In this document: positions 60,774 through 64,000 of the stretch, one piece after another
How positions within the stretch are numbered: the stretch's first letter is position 1
Layout: the number at the start of each line of letters is the position of its first letter
Origin: Hymenobacter chitinivorans DSM 11115
GTDB lineage: Bacteria; Bacteroidota; Bacteroidia; Cytophagales; Hymenobacteraceae
Direction of reading: 5' to 3'
DNA: 64,000 nt
NCBI RefSeq assembly: GCF_002797555.1
Contig: NZ_PGFA01000001.1
Span: forward strand, 2,480,001-2,544,000
Program-made: the position numbers and the translations under genes
The notes under the pieces: model-generated
Told to the model about the DNA's origin: nothing
Databases searched by the model: none
What the model saw: the letters and a program-made list of their open reading frames with translations, nothing else

Positions 60774-62156
60774 ATGCCCTCTTTTGCCGACCTTGGCCTC
60801 GCGCCGTCTTTGATCCAAGCTCTGGAAGAGCTGAATTTCACCGTTCCTACGCCCGTTCAGGAGCAGGTAATTCCGATGGCCCTGGCCGGGCAGGACGTGG
60901 TGGGGCAGGCCCCTACCGGCTCGGGCAAAACGGCCGCCTACGGCTTGTCCATCCTGCATCAGGTGGATATCAAGCTCGATGCGGTGCAGATCATTGTGCT
61001 GGTACCGGCCCGGGAACTGGCCCTGCAGGTGCGCGACGCCCTCAAGAAACTCGGCAAATACACGCCCAACCTGCGGGTGGCGGCCTTCTATGGCGGCCAC
61101 GCCTTCCGCGACGAAACGGCTTCCCTGAAGCAGGCCCCCCACATTGTGGTGGCCACGCCCGGCCGTTTGCTCGACCACTTCGAGCGCCGCACCATCATTC
61201 CCAACCAGCTCAAAGTTCTGATCTTGGACGAGGCCGACAAGCTTCTGGAGCTGGGCTTCCAGGATGAGCTGGTCGAAATCATCAAGCGCCTGCCCCGCCG
61301 CCGCCAGACGCTGCTGTTCTCGGCCACGATGTCGGACAAGGTGCTGGATCTGATTCGCAAGAACCTGACCCGGCCCCGGGTCGTGAATGCCGGCGAAGAT
61401 GAGGCCTCGCTGCCCGAAAACCTGACGCTGCGCGGCCACGTGGGTCCGATTGAGAAGAAGCCCGCCGCGTTGCTCCACCTGTTGCACCAGCCCGAAACCG
61501 GCCGCGCCCTGATCTTCTGCAACACCCGCGAGAAGTGCACCGAGCTGGCCCGCTTCCTGCAGGGCCGGGGTGTGGCGGCCGAAGTGCTGCACGGCAAAAT
61601 GCCCCAGCCCGAGCGCGACAAAGCCCTGATGAAGCTGCGCAACGGCTCCAGCCAGGTGGTAGTGGCCACCGACGTAGCCGCCCGCGGCCTCGACGTGACG
61701 GCCCTCGACACGGTTATCCAGTACGACGCGCCCGACAAGGCCGACTCTTTCCAGCACCGGGCCGGCCGCACGGCCCGCGCCGGCGCCGAGGGCGTAGCCC
61801 ACATCCTGACCACGCCCCACGAGCAGAAGCACGTGCAGAAGTGGCCGGTAGCCGAAACCATCAAGTGGCAGGATATGCACGCGCCCAAGCTGCCGCCCGC
61901 CGCGCCCAAGGCCCCCCGCCCCACCAGCACCACGCTGCACGTCTCGGCCGGCCGCCGCGACAAAGTCAGTGCCCACGACTTGGTGGGTACCTTCGTAGCC
62001 CACGGCGGCCTGGAGCGTGACGCCGTCGGCCACATCGAGGTATTCGACCACTACAGCTACGTGGCCGTGCCCCGCGACCAGGCCCAGGAAGTCGCCAACC
62101 GCGTAACGGGTGCCAAGATTAAGGGCCGCAAGATTCGGGTTTCGGTCGTTGAGTAA
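60774..62156 (+). CDS. DEAD-box RNA helicase with DbpA-type domain
   Basis: A 460-residue helicase. Motifs are VPTPVQEQVIPMALAGQD (Q motif), APTGSGKTAAYG, VPARELA, LDEADKLLELGF, SATMSDK, TDVAARGLDV and QHRAGRTARAG. The last differs from the usual HRIGRTGRAG by two Ala replacements. A DbpA-like RNA-binding domain lies at the C-terminus (LHVSAGRRDKVSAHDLVG, VAVPRDQAQEVANRV). It lacks the RGG tail of the helicase at 6126. Likely role in ribosome assembly or RNA decay. Its stop overlaps the next short gene. Confidence 0.92.
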   Translation: MPSFADLGLAPSLIQALEELNFTVPTPVQEQVIPMALAGQDVVGQAPTGSGKTAAYGLSILHQVDIKLDAVQIIVLVPARELALQVRDALKKLGKYTPNLRVAAFYGGHAFRDETASLKQAPHIVVATPGRLLDHFERRTIIPNQLKVLILDEADKLLELGFQDELVEIIKRLPRRRQTLLFSATMSDKVLDLIRKNLTRPRVVNAGEDEASLPENLTLRGHVGPIEKKPAALLHLLHQPETGRALIFCNTREKCTELARFLQGRGVAAEVLHGKMPQPERDKALMKLRNGSSQVVVATDVAARGLDVTALDTVIQYDAPDKADSFQHRAGRTARAGAEGVAHILTTPHEQKHVQKWPVAETIKWQDMHAPKLPPAAPKAPRPTSTTLHVSAGRRDKVSAHDLVGTFVAHGGLERDAVGHIEVFDHYSYVAVPRDQAQEVANRVTGAKIKGRKIRVSVVE

Positions 62157-62508
62157 AGAGAGCATTAAACTGGCTGAACCCCGCCAACTGCTCTTCATTT
62201 GCAGCCAGAACCGCTGGCGCAGCCTCACGGCCGAGCGGCTCTTCGACGCGCACCCGCACTACGAGGCCCGCTCAGCCGGCACTGAGCCGGGCGCCCGGGT
62301 GCGGGTGCAGGTCGGGCACCTGGGCTGGGCCGATGTGGTATTCGTAATGGAGCGTCGCCACGCCGATATTCTGCGCGACAAGTTTGGGGCGGCGCTGGCC
62401 GGCAAACCGGTTGTGAACCTGCGCATTCCCGACAAGTTTCAGTTCCTAGCCCCACTGCTGGTGGAGCTGCTGCGCGAGCGGCTGCGGGAACACCTGCCGC
62501 ATCTGTAG
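62149..62508 (+). CDS. Small protein-tyrosine-phosphatase-like protein
   Basis: A 119-residue protein. LLFICSQNRWRSLTAERLF contains the low-molecular-weight phosphatase P-loop (C-x5-R-S) and VNLRIPDKFQFLAP the IPD segment found in a short variant of this family. DVVFVMERRHADIL fits the core. I start at the TTG at 62149, which overlaps the helicase stop by 8 nt; an upstream ATG at 62110 would add residues unlike the family. Overlap implies coupling with the helicase gene. Phosphatase activity is predicted only. Confidence 0.75.
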   Translation: MSKESIKLAEPRQLLFICSQNRWRSLTAERLFDAHPHYEARSAGTEPGARVRVQVGHLGWADVVFVMERRHADILRDKFGAALAGKPVVNLRIPDKFQFLAPLLVELLRERLREHLPHL

Positions 62509-62551
62509 CGGGATGCTATAACCAAAAGGTTTTTCCCGCGTTTAGCCGGCC

Positions 62552-63499
<948 letters not shown>

Positions 63500-63582
63500 C
63501 CCAGCCGGGCCGGTCGGCGCAACGGCAGCTAAGGCCCACGCCCTACCCACTGGTGGCGGAAACCACTCCGGCTGCTAAAAGC

Positions 63583-63616
63583 AAAAAGGGCTCTTCCTCG
63601 CGGAAGAGCCCTTTTT
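63583..63616. terminator. Bidirectional intrinsic terminator
   Basis: Perfect 15-bp inverted repeat (AAAAAGGGCTCTTCC and complement, loop TCGC) with A/T ends, between the convergent MtfA-like gene and the type IX-secreted protein gene. Confidence 0.92.
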
Positions 63617-63633
63617 CGCAGGTAACAGCCCGC

Positions 63634-64000
63634 TTATTCCTTGATTAGGCGTTGCGAGAACTGCTGGCCGTTGCCGCGTACCAGCACGAGGTAGGTACCC
63701 GCCTGCAGTTCCGCCACCGGCATGGCCAAGGCCGAGCCGCCCAGCACGGAATAGCGGGCCACTACCCGGCCGGTAACATCCAGCACCGTCGCCTGGTAGG
63801 CGCCCTGGGGCAGGGTGGTCAGGTCCAGGGTGGTAGTGCGGTCCTGGGCTTTCACCGGGTTAGGATACACGCTCAGGCTGGCAACGATATTGCCCTGGAA
63901 GCGCACGGTGCGCACCGGCGAGTAGTCGGCCGTGCCGTCCCGGTCGACCTGGCGCAGGCGGTAGTACACCGTGCCGCTCACCTTGGCGCCAATACCGGCA
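63634..64000 (-). CDS. Type IX secretion sorting domain protein, C-terminal part (5' end outside window)
   Basis: The last 121 residues of a larger protein whose reading frame stays open to the window edge. VYYRLRQVDRDGTADYSPVRTV is the usual linker, and SLSVYPNPVKAQD ... VLDVTGRVVARY ... LQAGTYLVLVRGNGQQFSQRLIKE is a canonical type A C-terminal sorting domain, which directs export by the type IX system and attachment to the cell surface. The function of the missing N-terminal part cannot be inferred. Confidence 0.9.
   Translation of the reverse strand, partial: AGIGAKVSGTVYYRLRQVDRDGTADYSPVRTVRFQGNIVASLSVYPNPVKAQDRTTTLDLTTLPQGAYQATVLDVTGRVVARYSVLGGSALAMPVAELQAGTYLVLVRGNGQQFSQRLIKE

Noticed and set aside
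60621..62228. 535-residue minus-strand frame opposite the second helicase
   Set aside because: Antisense shadow; the plus strand carries the full set of helicase motifs.

Overview
The window is about 64 kb of GC-rich DNA from an aerobic member of the Bacteroidota, most probably Hymenobacter or a close relative in the Hymenobacteraceae. Supporting signs are a SusC/SusD pair, a type IX secretion sorting domain, an alginate-export-type porin, promoters of the Bacteroidota form TANNTTTG, almost no Shine-Dalgarno sequences, and strongly GC-biased third codon positions that open long antisense frames. I see no rRNA, tRNA, CRISPR array, prophage or insertion sequence.

Layout. 0-9.6 kb: small unknowns, a DUF1571 protein, a 2,4-dienoyl-CoA-reductase-like SDR, a BaiN-type flavoprotein, a PA2169-type helical protein, a DEAD-box helicase with an RGG-rich tail and a cold-shock protein (both with long leaders), and a thioesterase. 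9.6-21 kb: two orphan genes in a lower-GC patch, an AddA-like helicase-nuclease and its AddB-like partner separated by unrelated genes, a Tet-type MFS pump and a cytosine-deaminase-like enzyme. 21.1-34.3 kb: a nitrate-assimilation operon on the minus strand (nirB, nirD, porin, narK, fused assimilatory nitrate reductase, a rubredoxin fused to a degenerate nitrite/sulfite-reductase-like protein, siroheme synthase and uroporphyrinogen-III methyltransferase), with a convergent DUF4202 gene. Upstream of nirB is an AT-rich region holding a perfect palindrome. 34.5-44.5 kb: ADP-ribosylglycohydrolase, MscS and ClC channels, a second BaiN-type flavoprotein, a diadenylate-cyclase-like protein with a changed active-site motif, and an aldo/keto reductase.

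44.7-55.8 kb: the most interesting part. An M14 peptidase, SusD and SusC are read leftward, and an amino-acid permease and an SsuD-like flavin monooxygenase rightward, from back-to-back promoters near 52.94-53.07 kb. Each transcript begins with short ORFs. The last one on the right encodes four consecutive cysteines just before the permease, and the one on the left encodes a peptide with two Cys pairs before susC. I read this as a sulfur-scavenging locus in which ribosomes translating cysteine codons may sense cysteine supply. This is inference from sequence.

56-64 kb: a lipoprotein/SCO/cytochrome c operon, an SseB-like protein, DUF2062 and YihY membrane proteins, a second DEAD-box helicase, a small phosphatase-like protein, an MtfA-like peptidase, and the 3' end of a type IX-secreted protein.

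Several families of palindromic repeats sit between genes (20.3, 21.0, 39.1, 42.7, 44.6, 47.4-47.6, 49.0-49.2 and 55.8-56.0 kb). Three genes carry a TANNTTTG promoter element exactly 4 nt before the start codon, which suggests leaderless mRNAs.
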